Shown here piece after piece: positions 15,772 through 24,183 of a stretch of DNA of 24,869 nucleotides (position 1 is the first letter of the stretch; each line of letters begins with the position of its first letter). A program made the translations under genes and the position numbers. The notes below the pieces were generated by a model. The model was not told where the DNA came from. It searched no databases and saw only the letters and a list, made by a program, of their open reading frames with translations. Origin of the DNA: UBA1732 sp045114455 (GTDB taxonomy: Bacteria; Verrucomicrobiota; Lentisphaeria; Victivallales; UBA1829); the NCBI GenBank assembly GCA_045114455.1, contig JBGUKN010000022.1, forward strand, positions 1 to 24,869, read 5' to 3'.

Positions 15772-16624
15772 GGGAATCCCTGTTTTGTTTTGCGGCCAGA
15801 AGCCGTTCGTAGATTTCGAACGGAATCGCCAGATTGCCGTCGATCCCGGTTCCCATTTTGACCTGGGGATGGGACGCCCCGTGATAATCGCTTCCGCCGG
15901 AGACCAGCAGGGAACGCGCACGTGCGAATTCCAGCGCGTCGGACTGCTGCTGTTCGGAGAACATCGAGTAATAGCATTCGAGTCCGTCGAGTCCGTAGTT
16001 CGCGAGCCGCGAGCCGATCTTGCGGAGGGCTGCTCGAGCTCCGTGTGCGGCATGAAGCGGATGCGCCCAGATCGCCAGGCCGCCCGCCTCATGAATCAGC
16101 CGGATGCAGGCGTCGACGGGGTAATACTTGCGGAGGACATAGCAGGAGCCGTTGCGCCCGAGCAAACGGTTGAACACCCCCTGCATGTTCTCGAAATATC
16201 CTTTTTTGAGCAGGACGCTTGCCATGTGGGGGCGCCCGACGCTTTCGCCGTTCGCTTCGGACAGAACTTCGTCCAGCGTGATATCATAGCCTTTCGAGCG
16301 GATTTTTTCCACCATTTCCGCATTGCGTTCCTCCCGCCACAGCCGCATCTGTTCCAGCGCGGACAGCAGAGCGGGATTGCCGGGGTCGATGAACAGACCC
16401 ACGATGTGGATGTCCTTGCTGAAAAGCATGCTTGCCAGCTCGACGCCCGGCACGGCGCGAAGCGGCGTCCCCGCGGCCGCGGACAGAAAACGCTGCACGC
16501 CCGAGACCGTGTCATGGTCGGTCAGGGCCGCGGCCTCCAGGCCCATATTCAGGGCGGCGGCGGCGAGCTCCTCCGGCATCAGGGTCCCGTCGGAACAGCT
16601 GCTGTGCATGTGAAGGTCAATCAT
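15749..16624 (-). CDS. PHP-domain phosphoesterase (TrpH / RNase AM type)
   Basis: A 291-residue PHP-fold metal-dependent phosphoesterase. The metal-binding motifs appear in order: DLHMHSSCSDGT (3-14), LTDHDT (34-39), GVE (60-62), DIHIVG (71-76), GRPHMA, a WAHPLHA segment and a C-terminal SGGSDYHG. Relatives such as E. coli TrpH (YciV) hydrolyse 3',5'-nucleotide bisphosphates and trim 5' ends of RNA. GGAG lies 6 bases before the ATG. It is the first gene of an operon with trmB, under a promoter at 16707-16734. The co-location with a tRNA modification gene fits RNA or nucleotide metabolism, but this is only context. Confidence 0.88.
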   Translation of the reverse strand: MIDLHMHSSCSDGTLMPEELAAAALNMGLEAAALTDHDTVSGVQRFLSAAAGTPLRAVPGVELASMLFSKDIHIVGLFIDPGNPALLSALEQMRLWREERNAEMVEKIRSKGYDITLDEVLSEANGESVGRPHMASVLLKKGYFENMQGVFNRLLGRNGSCYVLRKYYPVDACIRLIHEAGGLAIWAHPLHAAHGARAALRKIGSRLANYGLDGLECYYSMFSEQQQSDALEFARARSLLVSGGSDYHGASHPQVKMGTGIDGNLAIPFEIYERLLAAKQNRDSHDGEKTS

Positions 16625-16706
16625 GTTTTCTCCGGAAAGGCGGTTTGTGTCCGGGATATGCGCCGCTCCGGGGGAGGAGGAAGCGCGGCGGGGACTCCGG
16701 CATAAA

Positions 16707-16734
16707 AATATACAGCGAAAAACGTTTTTTTCAA
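16707..16734 (-). promoter_or_regulatory. Predicted sigma70 promoter of the PHP-trmB operon
   Basis: On the minus strand TTGAAA (16734-16729), 16 bases, TATATT (16712-16707). The start of transcription would be near 16700, about 75 bases before the ATG at 16624. Its -35 box is 10 bases from that of the divergent DksA-like gene. Confidence 0.65.
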
Positions 16735-16744
16735 TTCTTCCGGC

Positions 16745-16772
16745 TTGATAATCAGTTTTTCAGTGCTATTTT
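16745..16772 (+). promoter_or_regulatory. Predicted sigma70 promoter of the histone-like DksA gene
   Basis: TTGATA (16745-16750), 16 bases, TATTTT (16767-16772). The start of transcription would be near 16779, about 65 bases before the ATG at 16845. Confidence 0.6.
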
Positions 16773-16844
16773 AAATAGATCAGTGATTCTAAAAACACAT
16801 ATTGATCCGGCAATCGACAGCCGCAGAACCAGGAGTTGTACCAG

Positions 16845-17927
16845 ATGAAAAAGATCGAATCCGGGAAGGCCAAAACACCGGCCTCCAAGCCGCTGGCAAA
16901 AACTGTTGCAAAGGCTTCTCCCGCTAAAAAAGCTGTGAAACCCGCTGCGAAGAAGGCTACCCCCGCCAAGAAGGCCGCTCCGGTCAAGGCTGTGGCGAAG
17001 AAGGCTGCCCCCGCCAAGAAAGCTCCCACCGCGAAGAAAGCTGCCCCGGCAAAGGCTGTGGCGAAGAAGGCTGTTCCGGTCAAAAAGGCCGCTCCGGCGA
17101 AGAAGGCTACCCCGGTAAAGAAGGCCGCACCCGCAAAGGCAGTCGCGAAGAAAGCCGCTCCCGCCAAGAAGGCCGCTCCCGTTAAGAAAGCTACCCCGGC
17201 AAAGGCTGTGGCGAAGAAGGCTGCACCCGCGAAGAAGGCCGCCCCGGTCAAGGTTGTTGCGAAGAAGGCTGTTCCCGTTAAGAAAGCTACCCCGGCAAAG
17301 GCTGTTGCGAAGAAAGCCGCTCCCGCAAAGAAAGCCGCTCCCGCTCCTGCACCTGCAAAGAAGACTGTGGTTCCGGTTAAGGCTCCTGTAAAGCCGGTTT
17401 CCAAATCCGCGGCCGGTTCCCGGAAAAAAGCAGACAAGAACAAAGACGTTCAGGCGTCGCATCATGGCCGCATCGTCACGAAGGCCGAGGTCGCGGCGTT
17501 CCAGAACCAGGCCGAGGCAAACGGACATATCATCAGGAAATCGCATCTTTCCCCGAAGATGAAGAAGCATTACCGGGATCTTCTGCTGGACCTGAGGGCC
17601 AATCATCAGGATCAGCTGAACATCCACCGCGCAGATGCCCTGACCAACCGGAAATCCGGTCCCGGCGCCGGTATGGCGACGCACATGGCCGACCTCGGCA
17701 GCGACAATTTCCAGCATGATTTCGAGCTTGGTCTGCTTTCCGACGAAGGCACCGTGATCGAAATGATCGACGAGGCGCTGACCCGTCTGGATGAAAACGA
17801 ATACGGCATCTGCGTCGAATGCGGCAAGGAGATCAGCCCCGCCCGCCTCGAGGTCAAGCCCTATGCGCGTTTCTGCGTGGCATGCAAGTCCCGGAAGGAA
17901 GCGAGCGAAGGGATGCGCCGCCGCTGA
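16845..17927 (+). CDS. DksA/TraR zinc-finger protein with a histone-H1-like Lys/Ala/Pro-rich arm
   Basis: A 360-residue protein in two parts. Residues about 8-200 are almost only Lys, Ala, Pro and Val in AKKAAPAKKAAPVKK-type repeats, like the tails of bacterial histone-H1-like proteins; it is strongly basic and probably disordered. Residues about 235-360 are a DksA/TraR module: a helical part with THMADLGSDNFQHDFELGL (279-297) and a C4 zinc finger, C323-x2-C326-x17-C344-x2-C347. The helical tip lacks the DxxDxA motif of E. coli DksA and resembles the Bacillus YteA/YocK type. AGGAG (16831-16835) fixes the ATG. A GC hairpin (17918-17924 with 17935-17941) straddles the stop codon without a T run, so read-through to lspA is possible. 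Confidence 0.88.
   Translation: MKKIESGKAKTPASKPLAKTVAKASPAKKAVKPAAKKATPAKKAAPVKAVAKKAAPAKKAPTAKKAAPAKAVAKKAVPVKKAAPAKKATPVKKAAPAKAVAKKAAPAKKAAPVKKATPAKAVAKKAAPAKKAAPVKVVAKKAVPVKKATPAKAVAKKAAPAKKAAPAPAPAKKTVVPVKAPVKPVSKSAAGSRKKADKNKDVQASHHGRIVTKAEVAAFQNQAEANGHIIRKSHLSPKMKKHYRDLLLDLRANHQDQLNIHRADALTNRKSGPGAGMATHMADLGSDNFQHDFELGLLSDEGTVIEMIDEALTRLDENEYGICVECGKEISPARLEVKPYARFCVACKSRKEASEGMRRR
16900..17400 (+). repeat. Degenerate repeats coding the AKKA arm
   Basis: Short in-frame repeats (codons for Ala-Lys-Lys-Ala-Ala/Thr/Val-Pro) recur about two dozen times with silent variation. The region opens a long false reading frame on the minus strand. Confidence 0.85.
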
Positions 17928-18032
17928 TTTTCGTGCGGCGGGATCGGGATGGCGGATGCATTTTCCTTTTCGGAGACGCACCGTCCGGTCCCATCTGCCG
18001 TATGACTCTGTCCGCATCGCCTTCCGTCTGTT

Positions 18033-18596
18033 ATGAAGTTGTTTACCGCTGAAGCCCGCATGACGCCCGGTTCGTCCCGGGAATGGCATGTCATTCTTGC
18101 GGCCGCGCTGTTCGCGCTGTTCCTGGCGATTCTGGATCAGGTGTCGAAGGTCCTGGTCCTGCATCGCATCGGATTGCATGAACGGATTACGGTCATCCCC
18201 GGTTTTTTCGATCTCACGCATCTCACGAACAAGGGCGCGGCCTGGGGCATGTTTCACAGCCTTCCGTGGATCCCGTTCGGGATTTCGGTCGCCGCGTTCG
18301 TCCTGCTGATTGTCTTCCTGCGCAAACTGAGCGCGGGTTGGCCAGAACGCTGTTTCGCCCTGCTGATGGTCGCGTCCGGCATCGCCGGAAACTGCACGGA
18401 CCGTCTTTGGCACGGCGCCGTTATCGACTTCCTCCGGTTCCACTGGCGTGACGTCGCCGAATGGCCGTCGTTCAACGTGGCGGATTCCGCCATCTGCTGC
18501 GGCGTGGCGCTGTTCGTGATCTCCACGTTTTTCCGGCCCGAAGACAAAACGAAGGCGAAGCGGGATGACGCCGGCGACGCTGCGAAATCTGCTTGA
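18033..18596 (+). CDS. lspA: Lipoprotein signal peptidase (signal peptidase II)
   Basis: A 187-residue inner-membrane aspartic protease that removes signal peptides from lipidated prolipoproteins. Four hydrophobic helices are visible (about 18-36, 75-97, 105-121, 150-167). DQVSK (35-39) and the NKGAAWG block (66-72) are family signatures; the catalytic aspartates are D123 in GNCTDR and D151 in FNVADS. Two or more lipoproteins in this window would be its substrates. No good ribosome binding site precedes the ATG at 18033; a second in-frame ATG at 18060 (with GAAG upstream) is an equally possible start and would lose 9 residues. The end overlaps miaA by 32 bases. Confidence 0.92.
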   Translation: MKLFTAEARMTPGSSREWHVILAAALFALFLAILDQVSKVLVLHRIGLHERITVIPGFFDLTHLTNKGAAWGMFHSLPWIPFGISVAAFVLLIVFLRKLSAGWPERCFALLMVASGIAGNCTDRLWHGAVIDFLRFHWRDVAEWPSFNVADSAICCGVALFVISTFFRPEDKTKAKRDDAGDAAKSA

Positions 18597-19482
18597 CACT
18601 GTCCGCCGGACCCCCCGGATCCCCGTCATCATGGGGCCGACCGCCGCGGGAAAATCCGAACTGGCATTTGCCCTGGCAGAGGAATGCGGCGGCGAGATCA
18701 TTTCCGCCGACTCCATGCAGTTCTACCGGGGACTCGACATCGGAACGGCGAAGCCGACCGCGGAGGAACGCCGCCGGGTGCCGCATCATCTGATCGACTC
18801 CATGGACATTTCGGAGAAATCCGACGTCTTCCGGTTCCGCACCGACGCACTCCGCATCATCGATGAGATCCGCGCCCGCGGGCATCTTCCTGTCATTGCG
18901 GGCGGCAGCGGCCTGTATCTTCACGCGCTTGTGTACGGGCTGGACGTCCTCCCCGCGAAACAGTCTCTCCGCGACGAGCTTGATGCCGCCTACGACAACG
19001 ACGAGCGTTTTCCCGAACTCGCGGCCGTCATGGAACGCGAATGCCCCCTCGATTTCAGGCGGTTCTATCCGCACCGCCGAAAACTCATCCGCGCCCGCGA
19101 AGTCTTCCTGCTGTCCGGCAAACAGATCAGCGAACTGCATTCCGGCGAGTCCGCCCCAGATCCAGCTTTTGCGCAGTTCGTCCTGGTCCGCGCCCGCGCC
19201 GACCTGGTGCGCAGGATCCGCCGCCGTGCCGAAATCATGCTCGATTCCGGCTGGATCGAAGAGGCACGCGTTATGCTTGCGAAAGGTCTTCTGCAGGCGC
19301 CGACCGCATGGCAGGCCATCGGTTACGCGCAGATCGGCGACTATCTCGCCGGAAAGATGAACCGCGTCGACTTGCTGGATTCCATCGTGATCGCGACGCG
19401 CCAGTATGCGCGCAGGCAGGCTTCCTGGTTCCGTACCCAGCACAAGGAAGCTGTTTCCCTCGCTGTTCCCGCGGAAGATTGA
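18565..19482 (+). CDS. miaA: tRNA dimethylallyltransferase
   Basis: A 305-residue enzyme that adds a dimethylallyl group to N6 of A37 in tRNAs reading UNN codons. The P-loop GPTAAGKS (24-31), the SADSMQFYRGLDIGTAKP block (47-64), AGGSGLYLHAL and the later GWIEEAR, AIGYAQ and TRQYARRQASWF blocks are all standard for the family, and the length is typical. It begins inside lspA (32-base overlap), so the two are coupled. Its transcript ends somewhere before the minus-strand tRNA-Val; I see no convincing terminator between 19483 and 19634. Confidence 0.95.
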   Translation: MTPATLRNLLDTVRRTPRIPVIMGPTAAGKSELAFALAEECGGEIISADSMQFYRGLDIGTAKPTAEERRRVPHHLIDSMDISEKSDVFRFRTDALRIIDEIRARGHLPVIAGGSGLYLHALVYGLDVLPAKQSLRDELDAAYDNDERFPELAAVMERECPLDFRRFYPHRRKLIRAREVFLLSGKQISELHSGESAPDPAFAQFVLVRARADLVRRIRRRAEIMLDSGWIEEARVMLAKGLLQAPTAWQAIGYAQIGDYLAGKMNRVDLLDSIVIATRQYARRQASWFRTQHKEAVSLAVPAED

Positions 19483-19634
19483 ACCGTCCGCCGCGCCTTT
19501 GTCGAAGGATCTTTCCCTCGTTTTTCCACGTTTGACGGGCGTCTTTTGAACAGGCCGTACCCGGACGGAATGAGAGTGGACATCGGTTTAAAACAAAAAA
19601 GCAATCTGCCACCCGCATTCCGTTTTGGAAAGGA

Positions 19635-19711
19635 TGGTGGGCGTAGTAGAACTCGAATCTACGACCTCCACGATGTCAACGTGGCGCTCTAACCAACTGA
19701 GCTATACGCCC
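19635..19711 (-). tRNA. tRNA-Val (GAC)
   Basis: A complete cloverleaf on the minus strand: acceptor GGGCGTA/TACGCCC, D-arm AGCTCAGTTGGTTAGAGC, anticodon stem CCACG/CGTGG with loop TTGACAT giving anticodon GAC, and T-arm with GGTCGTAGATTCGA-type loop. CCA is encoded (19637-19635). Confidence 0.96.
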
Positions 19712-19736
19712 TCATTTCAGATTGAGGATATTATTT

Positions 19737-19764
19737 ACTATACCACCGATTTGCGGAAAGTCAA
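19737..19764 (-). promoter_or_regulatory. Predicted sigma70 promoter of tRNA-Val
   Basis: On the minus strand TTGACT (19764-19759), 16 bases, TATAGT (19742-19737). The start of transcription would be near 19730, about 19 bases before the mature 5' end. Confidence 0.7.
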
Positions 19765-19919
19765 GAAGGTTTCCCGAAAAAAGCGGAAAAAAGGCGGACG
19801 GCCGACGCGGCGGGGGATGCGGAGTTCCGAGGAATCCGGTTTTCGTGATGTCCGGCTGATGCGGAAAAGACCTTTTCCTGAACGGAGCGCGCGTTCCACG
19901 GGAAAAAGGAATAATGAGT

Positions 19920-19948
19920 TTGAATTTCCCTCGCTGATATGATATATT
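19920..19948 (+). promoter_or_regulatory. Predicted sigma70 promoter of tRNA-Leu
   Basis: TTGAAT (19920-19925), 17 bases, TATATT (19943-19948). The start of transcription would be near 19955, about 16 bases before the mature 5' end. Confidence 0.72.
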
Positions 19949-19970
19949 ATCCCGTAGCAATCAATATCAT

Positions 19971-20055
19971 GCGCGGCTGGTGAAATTGGCAGACACAAAG
20001 GACTTAGGATCCTTCGCCGTGAGGCATGCGGGTTCGAGTCCCGCGCCGCGCACCA
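19971..20055 (+). tRNA. tRNA-Leu (UAG)
   Basis: An 85-base class II tRNA: acceptor GCGCGGC/GCCGCGC, anticodon stem AAGGA/TCCTT with loop CTTAGGA giving anticodon TAG, a long variable arm (CGCCGTGAGGC), T-arm GCGGGTTCGAGTCCCGC, discriminator A and encoded CCA (20053-20055). Confidence 0.96.
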
Positions 20056-20086
20056 TTCTTCCGGTCGTTGTTTTTCCCGGCCGGGG

Positions 20087-20437
20087 TCAGGGGATGACGG
20101 TCTGAACCAAAGTCATGTATACCGCGGTTCCCGCCAGAATGGACAGCAGCGGATTGCGTTTCCACGTCTGAAGCGCGACAACAACGGACGCCGCGGCGAT
20201 CTCCGCAAGTCCGAACATGTGATCGGCTGGCGCGCGGTCCCGGACGTAACATGCGAAACAGTACACCACGAGCATGGCGATCGCCGCCGGGGACAGGACG
20301 TTTCCAAGGCTCAGGATCAATGCGGGCGGGCGTTTCCCCGTGCCGAACAACAGGAACGGCAGCGCGCGGAGCAGGAACGTGACGCCCGCGGTCACGGCGG
20401 TCAGCAGCAGCAGATATTCGGTTGATGTGCCGCTCAT
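20087..20437 (-). CDS. azlD: AzlD-type small subunit of branched-chain amino acid exporter
   Basis: A 116-residue membrane protein with about four hydrophobic helices (EYLLLLTAVTAGVTFLLRALPFLLF at the start; later SPAAIAMLVVYCFACYV). AzlD pairs with AzlC in export of branched-chain amino acids or related compounds. The ATG at 20437 overlaps the azlC stop as ATGA (20434-20437) and has GGAGGAAATC directly upstream, a near-perfect ribosome binding site; this decides against the ATG at 20461. The short gap to tRNA-Leu contains no clear terminator. Confidence 0.88.
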   Translation of the reverse strand: MSGTSTEYLLLLTAVTAGVTFLLRALPFLLFGTGKRPPALILSLGNVLSPAAIAMLVVYCFACYVRDRAPADHMFGLAEIAAASVVVALQTWKRNPLLSILAGTAVYMTLVQTVIP

Positions 20438-21162
20438 GATTTCCTCCCTCCGCATTTCCATGATTCCAGTCTTTCAAGCGGCTTCCGGAATACGATCAGG
20501 ACGGACAGCATGAGGATGATGGACGGGATCAGCATTTTTCCCGCGCCGAAGACCAGCGCACAAACTACAGATGCGAGCAGTCCGACCGCCGCATAAACCC
20601 GGTTTTTGCATTCCCGGCACTGGTCGGTCAGGATCACCAGGAAAAGCGCGGTCATGGCGAAGTCGATGCCTTTGTTCGGGAAGGGCAGGGCGGCTCCTGC
20701 GAGCGCGCCGGAGACGACGCCGAAGATCCAGTAGAAGTGGTTCAGCGCGGCGAGGGTCAGGCAGTACAGGATGGAATCGCCTCCGGGCGGCACCTTGTTT
20801 TCGACTTCGAGCGCATAGGTCTCGTCGGTGAGGCTCCAGATCAGGTAGAGTTTTTTTGCAAGCGGGAGTCCGCGGAAACGTTCGATGAGGGAAAGCCCGT
20901 ACATGGAGTAGCGGATGTTCAGGCAGACGGTCAGGAGCGCCACGTCGAGCATCGGCTGCGTCTTTTGGATCCAGTCCACAAGCATGAACTGCAGCGCGCC
21001 GGAAATGCTCGTGGCGCTGGTAAGGAACGCCCAGAAGGCGGGCAGCCGGACACCGCTTTTCGCAGCCAGCAGGACGCCCGCCGCAAATCCCATGGTGGTG
21101 TATCCCATCAGGACTGGCAGCGAACTGACGAACGCCTGTTTCAAGACCGGTTTCCGATTCAT
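20434..21162 (-). CDS. azlC: AzlC-type branched-chain amino acid exporter subunit
   Basis: A 242-residue inner-membrane protein. The N-terminal LPVLMGYTTMGFAAGVLLA, TSATSISGALQFMLVDWI and NIRYSMYGLSLIERFR blocks are typical of AzlC, as is SLTDETYAL. It forms a two-component exporter with AzlD, encoded right after it. About seven hydrophobic segments are visible. The ATG at 21162 has no strong ribosome binding site. The operon runs divergently from feoAB, with about 200 bases between the starts. Confidence 0.9.
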   Translation of the reverse strand: MNRKPVLKQAFVSSLPVLMGYTTMGFAAGVLLAAKSGVRLPAFWAFLTSATSISGALQFMLVDWIQKTQPMLDVALLTVCLNIRYSMYGLSLIERFRGLPLAKKLYLIWSLTDETYALEVENKVPPGGDSILYCLTLAALNHFYWIFGVVSGALAGAALPFPNKGIDFAMTALFLVILTDQCRECKNRVYAAVGLLASVVCALVFGAGKMLIPSIILMLSVLIVFRKPLERLESWKCGGRKS

Positions 21163-21194
21163 GTCTGAAAAATATCCCGAAAAATGAAGTTACT

Positions 21195-21222
21195 AATATA
21201 CCACTGTTCCCCGGAAATACAA
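21195..21222 (-). promoter_or_regulatory. Possible promoter of azlCD
   Basis: On the minus strand TATATT (21200-21195) with a weak -35 TTGTAT (21222-21217), spacing 16. The start of transcription would be near 21188, 26 bases before the ATG. Confidence 0.5.
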
Positions 21223-21271
21223 AAGATTTTTCATTCTTTTCCTCCCTGTTCCGTCTTTCACGTCTTTTTTC

Positions 21272-21300
21272 TTGAAAAAGAACCGTCCGCGTGATATATT
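21272..21300 (+). promoter_or_regulatory. Predicted sigma70 promoter of feoAB
   Basis: TTGAAA (21272-21277), 17 bases, TATATT (21295-21300). The start of transcription would be near 21307, leaving a leader of about 70 bases. I cannot point to a convincing Fur box. Confidence 0.75.
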
Positions 21301-21378
21301 ATATGCTGATTAAAAACACACTGCACCGCCGTGTCCCGTTTCCCTGCATGGGGCCGGCAGATAAGGATTAGGTTCATC

Positions 21379-21681
21379 ATGAATGATGAAAAATCCCCGA
21401 CCGGGAAGGCCGGGGCATCGGCCTGCACTACCTCGAACCAGGGAGAATGCACCCTGGCGGAGCTTCCTGTCGGTGAAACGGCCGTCGTGATCAGCATGAA
21501 ACCGTCCCTGCGCGGGAGAAAAAAATTCGCGGACGTCGGGATCGTGCCCGGCACCCGGCTCCAGATGGAGGCGCACGCGCCGTTCGGCGGCCTTCTCCGC
21601 ATCAAGGTCATGGAGAGCAGTCTGTCCATTCACCGCGACGATGCCGCGAACATCGTCATCCGCAGGCAGGAGCGCCCATGA
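21379..21681 (+). CDS. feoA: FeoA-domain protein of the ferrous iron transporter
   Basis: A 100-residue cytoplasmic SH3-like protein. The FeoA domain covers about residues 24-97: CTLAELPVGETAVVI, then RKKFADVGIVPGTRLQMEAHAPFGGLLRIKV and SLSIHRDDAANIVI. FeoA is thought to support FeoB function. The N-terminal 20 residues are polar and specific to this protein, with two Cys (C16, C24). The ATG at 21379 is preceded by AGG-containing sequence; the open frame further upstream (21331) is less likely. It overlaps feoB by ATGA (21678-21681). Confidence 0.9.
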   Translation: MNDEKSPTGKAGASACTTSNQGECTLAELPVGETAVVISMKPSLRGRKKFADVGIVPGTRLQMEAHAPFGGLLRIKVMESSLSIHRDDAANIVIRRQERP

Positions 21682-23846
21682 GCCGCAAATACCGGATCGT
21701 CCTGGCGGGAAATCCGAACTGCGGCAAGACCACGATCTTCAACTGTCTCACCGGCGCGCGCCAGCATGTCGGCAATTACCCCGGCGTGACGGTCGAAAGC
21801 AAGACCGGCGAATTCATGCTCGACGAGGACCAGATCGAACTCATCGACATCCCCGGCGTGTACAGCCTGTCCTCCAGTTCGCCGGAAGAGGGAGTCGCGT
21901 TCGAAGAGCTCACGAAACCGGGAATCGACCTCATTATGAACGTGATCGATTCGTCGATCCCGCAGCGCAGCCTGTATCTTTCCACTCAGCTTGCCGAGCT
22001 CCACATCCCGATGCTGATCGTCTTCAACATGAGCGACGAGGCGAAAAAGAAGGGGCTCAAGTTCAATATCCCGAAGCTTCAGTCCTATTTCGGTTGCAGC
22101 ATCGTGCAGACGGTCGGGTCGCGCGGCGACGGCATCGACAAGCTCAAGAGCGCCCTTGCGGAAAGTCTCCTTCATCTTGAGGACCACGACGTCCCCAAGC
22201 TTACTTACGGCGCGGACGTCGACGACGCCATCCATGAGATCGTGGAGTGGATCGAACCGGCCATGACCGACCGCGTCCGCCACATTCCCGCGCGTTTCTT
22301 CGCCATCAAGCTGCTGGAAAAGGATACCTGCGTGATGCGGCTCCCCGAATTCCAGGGGCTCGACGCCATCATCGATGCCCAGATCACGCATCTCTACGCC
22401 CGGCACGCCATCACGGCGGAGACCTTCATGGCCGACTGCCGCTACGCCATGATCTCCGGCGCATGCCGTGACGCCATTTCGTTCACGCAGGAACGCCGTC
22501 GCGAGATTTCCGACAAGATCGACGCCGTGGTCACGAACCAGTGGATCGGCCTCCCGCTGTTCTTCGCCGTCATGTACCTGATGTTCTGGTTCACGTTCAC
22601 CTGCGCCGCGCCGATGACTGCCGGTATCGAATGGCTGTTTGCCTGGATCCAGGGGCTGATCGAGCGCTTCTGGTCGCCGGACGTCCAGCCCGTTCTCCGT
22701 AGTCTCCTGATCGACGGCGTGATCCATGGTGTGGGTGGCGTGGTGGTCTTCCTGCCGAACATCCTGTTCCTCTTCCTCGCCATCGCGTTTCTGGAGGACA
22801 CCGGTTACATGGCGCGCGCGGCGTTCGTGATGGACGGCATCATGCGCAAGTTCGACCTGCAGGGCAAGAGCTTCGTTCCGCTCGTGCTCGGATTCGGCTG
22901 CAACGTCCCGGCGATCATGGCTACGCGCAGCATCGAGTCCGAACGCGACCGGCGGACGACGATCCTGGTGCTGCCGCTGATGAGCTGCGGCGCACGCCTG
23001 CCGATCTACGTGCTGCTGGTCCCGGCGTTCTTCGCGGTCAAATACCAGGCGTTCATCATGTTCCTGATCTACGCGATCGGCGTCGCGTTCGCCATGCTTG
23101 CCGCGCGGCTCCTCAAGTCAACGCTGTTCAAGGGAGAAGGCGAGGTCTACCTGATGGAGCTTCCGCCCTACCGTGTCCCCACCGCGAAAAGCATTCTCCT
23201 GCACATGTGGGACCGCGGCGTGATGTACCTGAAGAAAGCCGGTACGATCATCCTCGGCGTTTCCGTGCTGCTTTTCATCGCGAACAACTTCCCGGAGAAA
23301 AAGACGTTCGATGCCGACTACGGCGCGCAGATCATGGCCGTTGCCGCCGATACGTCCCTGACCGCTGCCGAACAGGCCGCCGCCGTCAGGCGCATTGACA
23401 ACCAGCGACGCGCCGAAGCCGCCGAATACACCGTGTCCGGCCGCGTCGGCAAGTTCCTGGAACCCGCGTTCAAGCCCATCGGTTTCGACTGGCGTGTCAC
23501 GACCGCTGCGATCGGTGCACTGGCCGCTAAGGAAGTCTTCGTTTCCCAGCTCGGCATCCTTTACGCCGAGGGCGAGGTGGCCGAGGATTCGCCCGATGAC
23601 GAACAGGAACCGCTCCGCCGGCAGCTCCGCCGCGCCTATACTCCGCTGCAGGGGTTCTGCATGATGCTGTTCTGCCTGCTGTCCATTCCGTGCCTGGCCA
23701 CGCTTGCGATCATCCGCAAGGAACTGAACTCGTGGAAATGGATGTTCTTCGAGGCCGCCGGACTCTTTCTTCTGGCCTATGTGACCACGTTCGTCGTGTA
23801 CCAGATCGGCCTGCTGCTGAAAATCGGCACAGATCATCTGCTCTGA
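21678..23846 (+). CDS. feoB: Ferrous iron transport protein B
   Basis: A 722-residue Fe(II) importer. The N-terminal G-protein domain has G1 GNPNCGKTT (11-19), G2 PGVTVES (35-41), G3 DIPG (57-60) and G4 NMSD (117-120), followed by a helical regulatory part. The membrane domain has the two gate motifs with Cys, GFGCNVPAIMATRSI and MSCGARLPIYVLL, and a C-terminal FCMMLFCLLSIPCLATLAII segment. An acidic/Ala-rich soluble stretch (about 540-590) interrupts the helices, as in many FeoB. No feoC follows. It is coupled to feoA by the ATGA overlap and ends 13 bases before a hairpin. Confidence 0.97.
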   Translation: MSRKYRIVLAGNPNCGKTTIFNCLTGARQHVGNYPGVTVESKTGEFMLDEDQIELIDIPGVYSLSSSSPEEGVAFEELTKPGIDLIMNVIDSSIPQRSLYLSTQLAELHIPMLIVFNMSDEAKKKGLKFNIPKLQSYFGCSIVQTVGSRGDGIDKLKSALAESLLHLEDHDVPKLTYGADVDDAIHEIVEWIEPAMTDRVRHIPARFFAIKLLEKDTCVMRLPEFQGLDAIIDAQITHLYARHAITAETFMADCRYAMISGACRDAISFTQERRREISDKIDAVVTNQWIGLPLFFAVMYLMFWFTFTCAAPMTAGIEWLFAWIQGLIERFWSPDVQPVLRSLLIDGVIHGVGGVVVFLPNILFLFLAIAFLEDTGYMARAAFVMDGIMRKFDLQGKSFVPLVLGFGCNVPAIMATRSIESERDRRTTILVLPLMSCGARLPIYVLLVPAFFAVKYQAFIMFLIYAIGVAFAMLAARLLKSTLFKGEGEVYLMELPPYRVPTAKSILLHMWDRGVMYLKKAGTIILGVSVLLFIANNFPEKKTFDADYGAQIMAVAADTSLTAAEQAAAVRRIDNQRRAEAAEYTVSGRVGKFLEPAFKPIGFDWRVTTAAIGALAAKEVFVSQLGILYAEGEVAEDSPDDEQEPLRRQLRRAYTPLQGFCMMLFCLLSIPCLATLAIIRKELNSWKWMFFEAAGLFLLAYVTTFVVYQIGLLLKIGTDHLL

Positions 23847-23859
23847 GGCATGTCTGTGC

Positions 23860-23893
23860 TTCCCTGAAGATTCAGGGAAAGCCGGCGGTTTTC
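23860..23893 (+). terminator. Probable terminator hairpin after feoB
   Basis: TTCCCTGAA (23860-23868) and TTCAGGGAA (23871-23879) form a perfect stem 13 bases after the feoB stop. The T-rich sequence (TTTTCTTT) starts about 10 bases after the stem, so termination may be inefficient. Confidence 0.5.
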
Positions 23894-23993
23894 TTTCCGG
23901 ATATCTTGCTTTTCATTCAAACGTTCGGTCAGCCATTTGCAATACCATTGCAGACGGCGGCAGTGAGTTATAAGAATTTTGAGTTTCCCCTGC

Positions 23994-24050
23994 CAAGTTT
24001 CAGTTAAAAGGAACTTGTTTTAACTGAAACTTGCGCATAAAGCGCGAGTA
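23994..24050 (+). repeat. Dispersed inverted-repeat element, copy 2
   Basis: CAAGTTTCAGTTAAAA (23994-24009), loop GGAACTTG, then the exact complement (24018-24033). It is followed by a small GCGC-ATAAA-GCGC hairpin and GAGTATGC, then by GC-rich alternating purine/pyrimidine sequence up to about 24080 that can fold on itself. It lies 147 bases after feoB, in the same direction. Confidence 0.92.
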
Positions 24051-24183
24051 TGCGCATGCCTGCATGTGCGCTGGCGCGCGGGCATGGAGCGATTGGCTTG
24101 ATATCAGTGTTTTCGCAGGGAGCTGAATTCTGTCAAGAAATTCGGATTGAGGTCAGGAAACGGCTGAAAAGCCGAATTCCTCC

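Noticed and set aside
15772..16092. N-terminal extension of trmB
   Set aside because: The added 107 residues are a shadow of the PHP gene in another frame; TrmB similarity starts at the ATG at 15771, which has a ribosome binding site.
16752..18716. 654-codon open frame on the minus strand
   Set aside because: Created by the AKKA repeats on the other strand; it covers the DksA-like gene, lspA and the promoter, and has no family features.
19483..19634. Terminator or small gene after miaA
   Set aside because: Only a widely spaced CGGAATG/CATTCCG pair and a T run without a proper stem were found; nothing convincing.
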